Part shown: positions 16,566-25,446 of the stretch, in pieces | Layout of the letters: each line of letters opens with the position of its first letter | Position numbering within the stretch: the first letter of the stretch is position 1 | The notes under the pieces: model-generated | The model's input: the letters and a program-made list of their open reading frames with translations, nothing else | What the model was told of the DNA's origin: nothing | The model's database searches: none | Translations under genes and position numbers: made by a program | Assembly: GCF_038719015.1 (NCBI RefSeq) | Contig: NZ_CP152276.1 | Coordinates: 3,923,501 to 3,987,500, forward strand | From: Nguyenibacter vanlangensis | GTDB taxonomy: Bacteria > Pseudomonadota > Alphaproteobacteria > Acetobacterales > Acetobacteraceae | Direction: 5' to 3' | Length of the DNA stretch: 64,000 bases

Positions 16566-17546
16566 TTAAGCCGACCGCGCCGGCTGGGCTGCCACGGACC
16601 TGCGTTTATCATTTTCCCCGACCAGATTTCCAATCAGGTTTCGGACCCAGCGGTGGCCTGCATGCCCATGACATCTCTCGTGCCAAATCAGGCTGACATT
16701 GAATTGCTCACCTAGCCAGGGCAGGTCAACCATCGTGAACTTTTCTGATTGTCTAAGAAATAGCCGCCTGGGCACGAGAGCAACCAAATCGCTGTCTGAG
16801 ACGATCTCCGGCAGGAACAAAAAGGAGGCCGCTGATACGACGACGTTGCGTCGATAGCCAAGTGTCGCCAAAGCGCTGTCCACTGGCGTTTCGAAGCCGC
16901 CGCCTTGCGGTGAGACCACGACGTGTTCCAATTCGACATATTCGTTTATTGTCATGCCCGATTTCAGCCGAGGATGACTGTGCCTTCCTACGAGGACATA
17001 ACTTTCATCGAATAGGTGGTACGTCCGCAAGTGCGCGGCCGACCGTTCGGGAGTAGCGATAACGAGATCGACTTCTTTATTCCCCAATTGCTGCTCGATC
17101 AGCTCGGGTACCAGATGCCGTACCGCCACCCGTACTCCCGGCGCCGTCTGCCGGAGAGCCAAGACGAACGGCATCACCACTGCTGCCTGGATGTAGTCAG
17201 AACAGCCGATCGATACGGTCAGTTCTGCCTTGCCTGGATCAAAGTCCTGATGAGAATGCAGCGCGTTGCGCACGTGATCCAGCGCGTCTCTCAGTTGCGG
17301 CGCAAGTTCGAGTGCCTTGGCGGTCGGGATCATGCCTCGACGCGTCGGGAGCAGAAGCGGGTCGTCAAACAAATCCCGAAGCCGTGCCAGTTGCGCGCTT
17401 ACAGCCGGCTGACTGAGATGCAGTTTAGTTGCCGCTTTCGTGACGTTTTGTTCGGTAAGCAGCACTTCGAGTGTCGCCAAGAGATTGAGGTCGATGCGAC
17501 TGTCATCCACGCCGTCTATTCCTGGTCGCCGTTTAATCGATTTCAT
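16566..17546 (-). CDS. LysR-family transcriptional regulator (NodD/LinR-like branch)
   Basis: A 326-residue LysR protein: winged HTH DLNLLATLEVLLTEQNVTKAATKLHLSQPAVSAQLARLRDLFDDPLL at residues 18-62, then a periplasmic-binding-protein-like effector domain (TVSIGCSDYIQAA, ATPERSAAH). The DPLLLPTRRGM wing is typical of the NodD/NahR-type branch. It is divergent from the quinone reductase-MFS-MDR operon at 18149-21186, its likely target, although 600 bases lie between. Confidence 0.88.
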   Translation of the reverse strand: MKSIKRRPGIDGVDDSRIDLNLLATLEVLLTEQNVTKAATKLHLSQPAVSAQLARLRDLFDDPLLLPTRRGMIPTAKALELAPQLRDALDHVRNALHSHQDFDPGKAELTVSIGCSDYIQAAVVMPFVLALRQTAPGVRVAVRHLVPELIEQQLGNKEVDLVIATPERSAAHLRTYHLFDESYVLVGRHSHPRLKSGMTINEYVELEHVVVSPQGGGFETPVDSALATLGYRRNVVVSAASFLFLPEIVSDSDLVALVPRRLFLRQSEKFTMVDLPWLGEQFNVSLIWHERCHGHAGHRWVRNLIGNLVGENDKRRSVAAQPARSA

Positions 17547-18148
17547 ATATGATGGTCGTGGCGCGACACGTCAACGGCTTGGGCCGCTTGACCGGAAGGT
17601 GTCTGTGTTCGCGTCGGACCGCTTGCGACGAAAGCGATCGGCGCTGTTCTCACGATTGGTAGATGACCGCCAAACTGGAGCGTGTTGAGCCGCGCCTCGG
17701 CGACGGGCCAATGCACACCCCGTGCAAGTGCCGCAAACGTCGCGATCAGCGACTAGATATGCGTCATTTGGATACCATGGGTTAAGATAATCGATTTCAC
17801 AAATCTCTGTCAGATGCCCATGTTGATGCTCGTCGGGCTTCCAATCCCGATCCGGAGGCATCGAGTGATCTTAGTCAGCATCCCATACCCGAATAGCCTA
17901 GCGCGCGGTTTGGCGCGAATCGCTGCAACGACAAGCATTCTGCTTGTGATCGAGGAGCCTCGCCGCGCCATCGACAGCGTAAGTGTCGAAATCGATGTCG
18001 GCACCACCGAGCCCAGCGCGCCCGCGCAGGCACGCAAATTTCTCGAAGATGTCCGTGTCACCAGCGCGCAAGCCCTGGCGAGAAATTGATGCCGATCGGC
18101 AACATCAATCAAGCGGACAAAGCTCCCAACAACTACGGAGATCATTTC
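17547..18148. other. long intergenic region between LysR and its divergent operon
   Basis: No convincing gene. A plus-strand frame of 91 codons at 17814-18089 lacks a ribosome site and any recognisable motif. The stretch should hold the LysR-controlled promoters; I could not single out one T-N11-A site with confidence. Confidence 0.4.
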
Positions 18149-18937
18149 GTGAGAAGAAATATTCTCGTCGTTTACGCGCACCCTGAACCCACCTCGCTGA
18201 CACGGCAGTTGGTCGACGTGACCGCTGAGACGCTGTCGGCGGCGGGGCACACCGTGGTCCATTCCGACCTCTACGGCATGAAGTGGAAGGCGGTGTACGA
18301 CGCCGATGACTTTCCGACGCGCGACAACCCCGAACGGCTGTCGTTCATCATGGAATCGGGCCATGCTTACGCAAGCGGGCGTCAGACGCCAGACGTGATC
18401 GCCGAGCAGCAGAAGCTGCTCGAGGCCGATGCTGTGGTCCTACAATTCCCGCTGTGGTGGTACGGCGTGCCCGCGATCCTGAAGGGCTGGATAGAGCGGG
18501 TCTATGCCTTCGGTTTTGCCTACGGCTATCAGAATGGCTCCAACGAGTTCCGCTTTGGCGAGGGCATCCTCAAGGGCAAGCGAGCGTTGGTCAACGTGCA
18601 GGCAGGCGGCCCAGTGGTCGATTATGGCCCGCGGGGTATCAACGGGCCGATCGAGCAACTGTTGTTCCCGCTGACTCATGGCGCGCTGTTCTACCCCGGC
18701 ATGGACGTGCTGCCGACGCACGCGGTCTATGGCGCGGGTCAAATTTCCACGGCGGAAGAAGTGGAGGCGATCAAGGCAGCATGGCGTGTGCGTCTCGCCG
18801 GGCTATTCACCGACACGCCGATTCCCTTCCGGTCGCAAAACGGCGGCGACTTCCCCGATCGCCACACCATGGCCGACCATGTTGCGCCGGGCCAAACCGG
18901 CCTCGTCGCGCACTTTGCCGATCTGGTCGACTCATAA
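18149..18937 (+). CDS. NAD(P)H:quinone oxidoreductase, flavodoxin-like
   Basis: A 262-residue flavoprotein of the NQO1/MdaB type: NILVVYAHPEPTSLTRQLVD (flavin phosphate loop), QFPLWWYGVPAILKGWIERVYAFGFAY (the family hallmark) and a TTGG-like AGGPVVDYGPRG. I choose GTG 18149 because GGAG lies 8 bases upstream and the protein starts with the first strand; an ATG-started frame from 18086 has no such signal. Two-electron reduction of quinones is the expected reaction. First gene of an operon with an exporter and an MDR reductase. Confidence 0.88.
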   Translation: MRRNILVVYAHPEPTSLTRQLVDVTAETLSAAGHTVVHSDLYGMKWKAVYDADDFPTRDNPERLSFIMESGHAYASGRQTPDVIAEQQKLLEADAVVLQFPLWWYGVPAILKGWIERVYAFGFAYGYQNGSNEFRFGEGILKGKRALVNVQAGGPVVDYGPRGINGPIEQLLFPLTHGALFYPGMDVLPTHAVYGAGQISTAEEVEAIKAAWRVRLAGLFTDTPIPFRSQNGGDFPDRHTMADHVAPGQTGLVAHFADLVDS

Positions 18938-18949
18938 AGAGCGACACCG

Positions 18950-20176
18950 ATGTCGCCCGCATTGATCGCGCTTGCCGTGGCGGCCTTCGCCATCGGCACT
19001 ACGGAATTCGTCATGATCGGGCTTATCCCGGATGTCGCGCGCGATCTTACGGTAACGATACCCCAAGCCGGTCTGCTTGTGACTGGCTATGCCCTGGCCG
19101 TGACCGTTGGTGCGCCGACGGTCACGGCCCTTACCGGGAGGCTTCCCCGCCGCGGGCTTGCGGTTGGGCTGATGGGCCTATTCACGCTCGGTAATCTGCT
19201 TGGCGGCGCTGCGCCGACTTATGAAGTGCTGCTGGCCGGGCGGATCATGACCGGAGTGGCGCACGGCGTGTTCTTCGCAGTCGGCGCGCCGATTGCGATG
19301 AGCCTGGCGGATCGTGAGCGCGGCGCGCAGGCGGTGGCGATGATGTTCGCAGGGCTCACCCTTGCAATGGTGATCGGTGTCCCGTTCGGCACAATCGTCG
19401 GACAGAGCCTTGGGTGGCGCGCACCGCTGCTGGCGGTGGCTGTGCTCGGATGCCTCGCGACAGCGCTATTGCGACTTTTGTTGCCGCGGGAAATCCCCCA
19501 CGCTCGGCCCGCCGGATTGCAGTCGCAGTTCGCCGTACTGGCGAAGCCCCGCCTCCTGGCGCTCTATTTCATCGCCATGACGGGGTTCGGCGGATCATTC
19601 GTGGTTTTCACCTTTCTCGCGCCGCTGCTGATGGAGGTCACCCATGTGTCTCCGGCCGCAGTCAGCTTGGCGCTTATGGCATTCGGCGCAGCTGCGATGG
19701 TCGGGAATTTTGGCGGGGGCCGGCTTAGCGATGCACTCGGCACGCGGCGCGGCCTGACAGCAGCGCTGGTCGGTCTTGTCCTGGCGCTTGCGGCGCTGCC
19801 CTTTTCGGCCCCGCACGTCCTGACAATGTTCACCAACCTGCTCCTCTGGTCTGCCTGCTGCTTCTGTCTTGGCCCCATCGTTCAGTCGGGCGTGGTCGCG
19901 GCCGCGGAAGAGGTCGCGCCCGACGCGGTCGCGACTGCTTCGGGCTTCAACATCGCCGCGTTCAACTTCGGCATCGCAACATTCTCGGCGATCGGCGGTC
20001 TGCTCGTGGCCGGCCCCGGTATCATGACGACGCCCTGGGGGGGCGCAGCTGCTGGCTGCGCTGCGCTTGTCGCCAGTTTGTTCGTCCGCTCGCGGCAGCC
20101 GGGGCGCATGCCGATTTCCGGAGAAAGGTCCGGTTCTGCAGCCCGATCAACCATTAATGAAAGCACTGTCTTATGA
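18950..20176 (+). CDS. MFS exporter, DHA1 (AraJ/YdhP) type
   Basis: A 408-residue protein with 12 predicted membrane segments. It opens LALAVAAFAIGTTEFVMIGLIPDVA, the hallmark of the DHA1 sugar/purine/drug efflux group, and has LTGRLPRRGLAVGL as motif A and GRIMTGVAHGVFFAV as motif B. It starts 12 bases after the quinone reductase stop and its end overlaps the next gene by four bases (ATGA). Confidence 0.9.
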   Translation: MSPALIALAVAAFAIGTTEFVMIGLIPDVARDLTVTIPQAGLLVTGYALAVTVGAPTVTALTGRLPRRGLAVGLMGLFTLGNLLGGAAPTYEVLLAGRIMTGVAHGVFFAVGAPIAMSLADRERGAQAVAMMFAGLTLAMVIGVPFGTIVGQSLGWRAPLLAVAVLGCLATALLRLLLPREIPHARPAGLQSQFAVLAKPRLLALYFIAMTGFGGSFVVFTFLAPLLMEVTHVSPAAVSLALMAFGAAAMVGNFGGGRLSDALGTRRGLTAALVGLVLALAALPFSAPHVLTMFTNLLLWSACCFCLGPIVQSGVVAAAEEVAPDAVATASGFNIAAFNFGIATFSAIGGLLVAGPGIMTTPWGGAAAGCAALVASLFVRSRQPGRMPISGERSGSAARSTINESTVL

Positions 20177-21186
20177 AGACCTACGTCGTGCGCGCCCCCG
20201 GCGGTTTAGATCGTCTCGAAATCGTCGAGCGGGATGACCCGGGCGAGCCCGGACCCGGTGAAGTACGCGTGGCGATCCACGCGACCTCGCTCAATTTCCA
20301 TGACTTGCTCGTCGCTAACGGCGGTATCCCTACCGAAGATGGTCGTGTCCTCATGGCCGATGGCGCTGGCGTTGTCGAGGCAGTGGGCGCAGGCGTTGCC
20401 GAATTTACCCCGGGCGATCATGTCGTTTCGACTTTCTTTCCGCACTGGATCGCCGGCAGACCCTTCACCGCAGTCGGCAACTTCGCGGGGACGCCAGGCG
20501 ATGGGATCGACGGCATGGCGGCGACGCATGTCGTGCGCCCTGTCTCGGCCTTCACCCGGGCGCCCAAGGGCTGGAGCCATCCCGAAGCCGCGACTATTAC
20601 CACCGCCGGGCTTACCGCTTGGCGCGCGCTCGTCGTCGACGGCGCGCTGCAGGCGGGTCAAACCGTGCTGACCATGGGAGGCGGCGGCGTGTCAATCGCC
20701 GCACTTCAACTCGCCAAAGCGATGGGTGCGAATGTAGTAGCCACCTCGTCCTCAGACGAAAAACGCGAGCGCCTACGCGCGCTCGGGGCAGATCACACGA
20801 TCAACTACAAAGCCACGCCCGAATGGGGCAACGAGGTCTTGCGGCTGACGGGCGGAGAAGGCGTGAGCCATGTCGTCGAAATCGGCGGGCCGGGCACCTT
20901 GCCACAGTCGGTCAGGGCCACACGGGTTGGCGGGCATATCGCGCTGATCGGCGTGCTCACCGGGCGCGAGGGTCAGGTGCCGACGATGGAGCTGATGCGC
21001 AAGCAAATTCGCCTGCAGGGATTGATCGTCGGCAGTCGGCGCGATCAGCAGAATTATATCGCAGCGCTTGAAGCGACCGGCGTCCGTCCCGTCATCGACC
21101 GCAGCTTTGCCTTCGGGGAGTTGCCCGAGGCCTTCGCCTATCAGCTGAGCGGCGAACATTTCGGCAAGATCTGCGTCGAATGGTGA
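20173..21186 (+). CDS. MDR-family zinc-type alcohol dehydrogenase/quinone reductase
   Basis: A 337-residue medium-chain dehydrogenase: GroES-like N-terminal half (FHDLLVANGGIPTEDGRVLMADGAGVVEAVG), then the cofactor fold with MGGGGVSIAALQLAKAMGANVVATSSS and the C-terminal SGEHFGKICVEW. The structural Cys cluster of true zinc alcohol dehydrogenases is not visible, so a zinc-free enoyl/quinone reductase is more likely. Translationally coupled to the exporter. Confidence 0.88.
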   Translation: MKTYVVRAPGGLDRLEIVERDDPGEPGPGEVRVAIHATSLNFHDLLVANGGIPTEDGRVLMADGAGVVEAVGAGVAEFTPGDHVVSTFFPHWIAGRPFTAVGNFAGTPGDGIDGMAATHVVRPVSAFTRAPKGWSHPEAATITTAGLTAWRALVVDGALQAGQTVLTMGGGGVSIAALQLAKAMGANVVATSSSDEKRERLRALGADHTINYKATPEWGNEVLRLTGGEGVSHVVEIGGPGTLPQSVRATRVGGHIALIGVLTGREGQVPTMELMRKQIRLQGLIVGSRRDQQNYIAALEATGVRPVIDRSFAFGELPEAFAYQLSGEHFGKICVEW

Positions 21187-21212
21187 AGGGTGAAGCCTCT
21201 TTTCGCGCAGAG

Positions 21213-21233
21213 GCGGCCCCTTCGGTGGGGCGC
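21213..21233. terminator. hairpin after the 18149-21186 operon
   Basis: GCGGCCCC-TTCGGT-GGGGCGC forms a short GC-rich stem just after the MDR gene. No T-run follows, so factor-independent action is uncertain. Confidence 0.35.
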
Positions 21234-21463
21234 TCGGCACGGAGCGAGCGATGAGCAGAATCGGGCTGTCAGACGCGACGGCGACCGACGATCTCGCCGG
21301 ATCGCGCGGCACCGGATGCCCACCATCGCGCAGGGATATATCGAGAGCGGCACGGGCGCCGACATGGGCTGCGCCGCAATTGCGACGCACTGGACGCGCG
21401 TACGCTGAGATCCCGCTATATGCGCGACGTTGCCGCGCGCTCGATCGCGACGGAACTCTTTGG
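21234..21463. other. non-coding debris
   Basis: Between the hairpin and the TrbB remnant all frames are short or interrupted. A plus-strand frame ends THWTRVR stop at about 21408 but I cannot assign it. Nothing else is supported. Confidence 0.3.
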
Positions 21464-21604
21464 CCGAAGCCGGCCGTCGGGATTGAGCATCACCTCGACG
21501 ATCGAGGGGTCTTCGAGGAAGGCGGCGATTGCCGGGCCGAGCGCGGTGCGCAGCATGCGCGCGCCGCGTGAGAAGGCCTCGGAATGGAGCGGAGCTGCCG
21601 CCAC
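21464..21604 (-). pseudogene. TrbB conjugal-transfer ATPase N-terminal remnant
   Basis: The minus strand reads RMLRTALGPAIAAFLEDP, then SIVEVMLNPDGRL, the well-conserved start of TrbB, the secretion ATPase of P-type conjugation systems. The match ends after GRL and the ATPase core is missing. It is direct evidence that a conjugative element once occupied or delivered this island. Confidence 0.75.
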
Positions 21605-21671
21605 GATCGTCCCCGTCGTTGGCCAATCGCGGCATGCGGTTGGCGACGGGGATGATTAGAAAAGGAAGAAA

Positions 21672-21752
21672 ATGGGGTGGTTCAACAAGTATTCAGATGG
21701 CGTAGTGGCGTGGCGCAGAGCAGAGAAAAAATACTTGCGCCATGCGAAGTAG
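21672..21752 (+). CDS. possible micro-ORF of 26 residues
   Basis: ATG 21672 is preceded by AAAGGAAGAAA, a fair ribosome site, and codes MGWFNKYSDGVVAWRRAEK followed by KYLRHAK and stop. The peptide is basic and amphipathic. No family is recognised and the frame may be chance; it is listed because it is the only reading frame with a good start signal between 21605 and 21878. Confidence 0.2.
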   Translation: MGWFNKYSDGVVAWRRAEKKYLRHAK

Positions 21753-21878
21753 ATTCTTTCGTTGATGTGAGCGCCGGGCGTGCACGATCTCTACGTCACG
21801 ACGCGATCTTGCCGAATGTTGTGAGCGTGGCGCATCAATGGGCGAGTCTTGCATCGTGCAAAACCCGCCCACCGGGAT

Positions 21879-22553
21879 CTAGCGTCCGCGGCCCGCAAAG
21901 GCCTCCACGCGCTGACGAGCGTCGCCCATCAACTTTCCCATCTGGTCGATCGTCATGTAGCGAATGTGGGTCGGTGCGGTGTCCGCGTTGCCGGCATCGA
22001 ACGGCGGCTGCGGGTCGTATTCGAGCGCGAGCTGCACGCATTGCGCCGTGTCTTCGTCGCGCAGCTCGGAGATGAGGGTCAGGGCGAAATCCGCGCCCGC
22101 CGTCACGCCACCGCCGGTGATAAGGTTGCCGTCGCGTACCACACGCGCTTTCTCGGGGACGGCGCCGAAAGCGCGCAGCAAATCGAGCCACGCCCAATGC
22201 GATGCCGCACGGCGGCCGGTGAGGAGCCCTGCGGCCCCGAGAATGATCGAGCCCGAGCAGACCGATGTGATGTAAGTGGCCGTCTTGGCCAAGCGTTGCA
22301 CGGCCGAGAGGTACTGCGGGTTTTCCATCGCGTTGATGCAGCCGAGCCCGCCGGGGACCAGCAGCACGTCGCATTGCTCGATGGTGTCGAGGTCGGCAAG
22401 TTGGTCGAACACCAGGCCGCCAGTCTTTACCGGCGCGCCGCCGATCGAGGCGACGATCACCGTGATGTCGGGTACCAATGTGAGGAACTGATGCGGGGCG
22501 GTGAAGTCGAGCTGCGTCACTTCATCGTAAACGGGGATCACGACCGTGGTCAT
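21879..22553 (-). CDS. DJ-1/PfpI-family protein, isonitrile-hydratase-like
   Basis: A 224-residue protein: VVIPVYDEVTQLDFTAPHQFL at the start (acidic residue of the active site), VLLVPGGLG, and the nucleophile elbow ITSVCSGSIILGAAGLLTGRRAASHW, the layout of cyclohexyl-isocyanide hydratase (InhA) and GlxA-type DJ-1 proteins. ATG 22553 is chosen because the conserved first strand begins there. A methylglyoxal- or isonitrile-related reaction is possible. Same orientation as the AhpD-like gene upstream. Confidence 0.88.
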   Translation of the reverse strand: MTTVVIPVYDEVTQLDFTAPHQFLTLVPDITVIVASIGGAPVKTGGLVFDQLADLDTIEQCDVLLVPGGLGCINAMENPQYLSAVQRLAKTATYITSVCSGSIILGAAGLLTGRRAASHWAWLDLLRAFGAVPEKARVVRDGNLITGGGVTAGADFALTLISELRDEDTAQCVQLALEYDPQPPFDAGNADTAPTHIRYMTIDQMGKLMGDARQRVEAFAGRGR

Positions 22554-22722
22554 GCGAGTGTCCTTTGGCCCCCCTCTCGGGCGGCCTTGCTGTTTGGGAT
22601 TAGTGGGAGTGGCCTCTCGCGTTACGTCGGCACGCGATGGGCGGTTTTTGGTTTCGATTGCGGGCAACCGGGACGGGCCCGCGGCAGGTAGGCCGGGCGC
22701 GGACGCCCGGCTTATCCACGCA

Positions 22723-23274
22723 TCAGGCGGCCTTTCGCACGCTGAGCGGCGGGAAAGCTGAATCGCGTTCCGTCGCGAAGGTGTTGTTGAAGATGTTGGT
22801 GATGAAGCTGAAAGCAGTCTCGGCGACGATATCGATGATCTGCTGATCGGTGAAGCCGGCAGCGCGCACTTCCTCGACGTCGGCGGCTTCGATGTGGCCG
22901 CGCGACTTGGCGATCTTGTAGGCGAACTGCAGCGCTGCGTCGGCCTGCGGATCGGTTGAGTGACCGTCGCGGTTCAGCTCCATGTCGTCGGCGGCGAGGC
23001 CCTGGAGTTTTCCGCCGAGGAAGGTGTGGGCGGTCAGGCAGTAGCTGCAGCCGTTCACCTCGGCGGTCATGATATGGATGCGCTCGCGGGTCTTGTGACC
23101 CAGGCTCTTGCCGAGCGTCGCGTGCATGTCGGCGATCGCCTTCAGGGCGTCCGGTGACTGCGAAATCATCGCGAAGAAGTTGGGGACCAGGCCGAGGACC
23201 TGCACATAGTTGCGCAGGATGGGCAGGGATTTGGCGGGTGCTTCTTCGATCGTGGGGATGGCGATGCGGGCCAT
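22723..23274 (-). CDS. carboxymuconolactone decarboxylase/AhpD-like peroxidase-related protein
   Basis: A 183-residue helical protein with CSYCLTAH (CxxCxxxH) near residue 75 inside VNGCSYCLTAHTFLGG, and the preceding helix ALKAIADMHATLGKSL. This is the second AhpD-like gene of the island; the first is at 13617. The start region KxMARIAIPTIEEA is preceded by AAAGGAGAAAGAC, a good ribosome site. Probably regulated by one of the two LysR genes upstream. Confidence 0.88.
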   Translation of the reverse strand: MARIAIPTIEEAPAKSLPILRNYVQVLGLVPNFFAMISQSPDALKAIADMHATLGKSLGHKTRERIHIMTAEVNGCSYCLTAHTFLGGKLQGLAADDMELNRDGHSTDPQADAALQFAYKIAKSRGHIEAADVEEVRAAGFTDQQIIDIVAETAFSFITNIFNNTFATERDSAFPPLSVRKAA

Positions 23275-23428
23275 TGTCTTTCTCCTTTGAGCGGGGCCAC
23301 CTCGGCTCCGGTGAGGAGAAAATGCGACATTACGGCCAAACTAATAATACGCTCATTTCGAGACTATTGCTTTCACTGGGTGAAAGAAGATCGAGCGCCC
23401 AATAGGGTTGTCGCTCGGCTCTGAAAGG

Positions 23429-24340
23429 CTACCCGGCCTTCAGATCCGAAAGCGCTGCGCGGAGCTGGCTGGCGGCTAGGTCAAGGAAGACGCGCATCTT
23501 GAGCGGCATCTGACCACGGGCTGCATGGATCAGATGCACAGGGATAGGATCGACGTCGAAGTCGCCGAGCACCTGCACCAGCGTTCCGGCGCGCAGGGCA
23601 TCCGCGCAGTGATAGCGATAGAGCCGGCTGAAGCCGGTGTTGCGCAGCGTCGCCTGCAATGCGGCCTCGGCCGACGTGACGGACAGGCGAGCGGTGATGT
23701 CGACAGCAAAATCGCGCTTTGCCCCCGCATCGCGAAAGGTCCAGGTCGTCGTCGCTGGGCCCGCAAAGATGACGCAGGGCAGCTTCTCCAAGTCCTTTGG
23801 ATGCTTGGGGGTGCCGTGGCTGGCCAGCAACTCCGGCGAGGCGCAGACCAGCGTGTCCATCGTACCGACACGCGTCGCGATCATGCTGCTGTCCGGCAAC
23901 GCGCCGAGACGCACCGCCATGTCGACGTGATCGTCATAGAGGTGGAGGTTGCGATCGGAGAGGAGCAGGCGGACGTTGATTTCAGGGAAGGAGGCGAGGA
24001 AGTCCGTGACGATTGGCAGGATATATTTCTGGCCGAACAGGAATGGCGCCGTCAGCACCAGCTCGCCGCGCGGGCGATTATATTCACCCGATGCGGTTCT
24101 TTCGACCTCATCGATCTGCTCCATGATCCGCTTGACGCCCTCGACGTAACTCGCGCCGGCGTCGGTCAGCGTGAGCTTGCGAGTCGAGCGTTGGAGGAGC
24201 TTCGTCCCCAGATGCGCCTCAAGGTCGCTGATTTTCCGGCTGACGGTCGGTAGCGGGATGTTCAGCTCCTTTGCGGCGGCAGTCATGCTGCCCCTCTCCA
24301 CGGCCAGCAGCACGATCGACATCGCTTCGAGGCGATCCAC
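23429..24340 (-). CDS. LysR-family transcriptional regulator
   Basis: A 303-residue LysR protein: MDRLEAMSIVLLAVERGSMTAAAKELNIPLPTVSRKISDLEAHLGTKLL is the HTH. The effector domain (GELVLTAPFLFGQKYILPIVTDFLASFPEINVRLLLSDR) belongs to the DmlR/YafC-like branch. It is co-directional with a close paralogue at 24408-25316 and with the AhpD-like and DJ-1 genes downstream. Confidence 0.9.
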   Translation of the reverse strand: MDRLEAMSIVLLAVERGSMTAAAKELNIPLPTVSRKISDLEAHLGTKLLQRSTRKLTLTDAGASYVEGVKRIMEQIDEVERTASGEYNRPRGELVLTAPFLFGQKYILPIVTDFLASFPEINVRLLLSDRNLHLYDDHVDMAVRLGALPDSSMIATRVGTMDTLVCASPELLASHGTPKHPKDLEKLPCVIFAGPATTTWTFRDAGAKRDFAVDITARLSVTSAEAALQATLRNTGFSRLYRYHCADALRAGTLVQVLGDFDVDPIPVHLIHAARGQMPLKMRVFLDLAASQLRAALSDLKAG

Positions 24341-24407
24341 TTATTTCACTCCATGTAATTTCACGGAGCCAGTCTAGTTCTTATTGCGCCTGCTGTAACT
24401 ATGCCGG

Positions 24408-25316
24408 TTAGCCGAGCGTCGCCTGGGCTATGCGGTCGCGCAGGCGGGGAACGACAAAATCGACGAAAGCGCGGAGCTTCAACGGAAGGCGGTTCTGCCG
24501 GTCATAAACGAGATGCACCGGCCGCGGCGACGGCTCGAAGCCCTCAAGCACGACGGCCAGGCGCTGCGCTCGGACCAGTTCGGCGACCTGGTAGGAGACG
24601 GCACGGACGAGACCCGCGCCGGCGAGGGCGGCATCAATCGCCGCGTCAATCGTGTTGACGCAAAGACGGGCCCTGAAAGTCGCGTTCACCGGGACACCTT
24701 CGGCCTCGAATGACCAGGTGGTCGGCGCAGACACGCTTTCGAAGCTGATCACGTTGTGCTGCGCCAGCTCCTCCAACGTTTTGGGGATGCCCTGCGTCGC
24801 AAGGTAAGTCGGGCAGGCGCACATGACCCTTCGCACCGATCCGAGGCGGGTCGCGATCAAGTTGCTGTCCGGCAGGTCGCCGATTCGCAAGGCGACATCA
24901 ACCTGGTCGTCGAGGAAGTGGGTCACCCGATCGGTCAGCTCCAGTTTCACGGCGACGTCGGGGAAGGCTTCAAGGAAGCGCGTTACCACGGGCAGCACAT
25001 GCAGCCGGCCGAACATGATCGGCGCCGTCACCACGAGGTCGCCCTTGGGCTCGGTATATTCGCCGGCCGCAGCGCGCTCTACCTCGCTCAATTGCTCGAG
25101 GATGGCTTTGGCACCCGCGACGTAGGACCGGCCTGCCGGCGTCAATTCAAGCCCCTTGGCGGAGCGGATGACAAGCGTTGCGCTGAGATGCGCTTCCAGT
25201 TCCGCGACCTTGCGGCTGACCGTGGCGAGCGGCAGCCGCAATGTGCGGCTCGCCTTCGAAAGGCTTCCGCTCTCTACGGCTGCGAGCAGCACGGACATGG
25301 CGTCGAGACGGTCCAA
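24408..25316 (-). CDS. LysR-family transcriptional regulator, paralogue of the adjacent one
   Basis: A 302-residue LysR protein with the same opening as its neighbour (MDRLDAMSVLLAAVESGSLSKASRTLRLPLATVSRKVAELEAHLS) and the same effector-domain layout (GDLVVTAPIMFGRLHVLPVVTRFLEAFPDVAVKLELTDR). The pair looks like a tandem duplication that has diverged. It is divergent from the hydrolase at 25447 with 130 bases between, and probably controls it. Confidence 0.9.
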   Translation of the reverse strand: MDRLDAMSVLLAAVESGSLSKASRTLRLPLATVSRKVAELEAHLSATLVIRSAKGLELTPAGRSYVAGAKAILEQLSEVERAAAGEYTEPKGDLVVTAPIMFGRLHVLPVVTRFLEAFPDVAVKLELTDRVTHFLDDQVDVALRIGDLPDSNLIATRLGSVRRVMCACPTYLATQGIPKTLEELAQHNVISFESVSAPTTWSFEAEGVPVNATFRARLCVNTIDAAIDAALAGAGLVRAVSYQVAELVRAQRLAVVLEGFEPSPRPVHLVYDRQNRLPLKLRAFVDFVVPRLRDRIAQATLG

Positions 25317-25446
25317 AAGGCCTTCCGCTGAATGAGAGGTCTCCTACCGATATTAGCGTCTGCCTCTTAATCTCGGAAGGGGCGAAAAGGGTCTTCGAGA
25401 GGGACGGCAACCAAGCCGGTTCGTCCACGCCAAGGAGACCCACATC

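Noticed and set aside
17814..18089. Plus-strand frame of 91 codons in the LysR-quinone reductase gap
   Set aside because: No ribosome site, no conserved motif, and codon use not like the neighbours.
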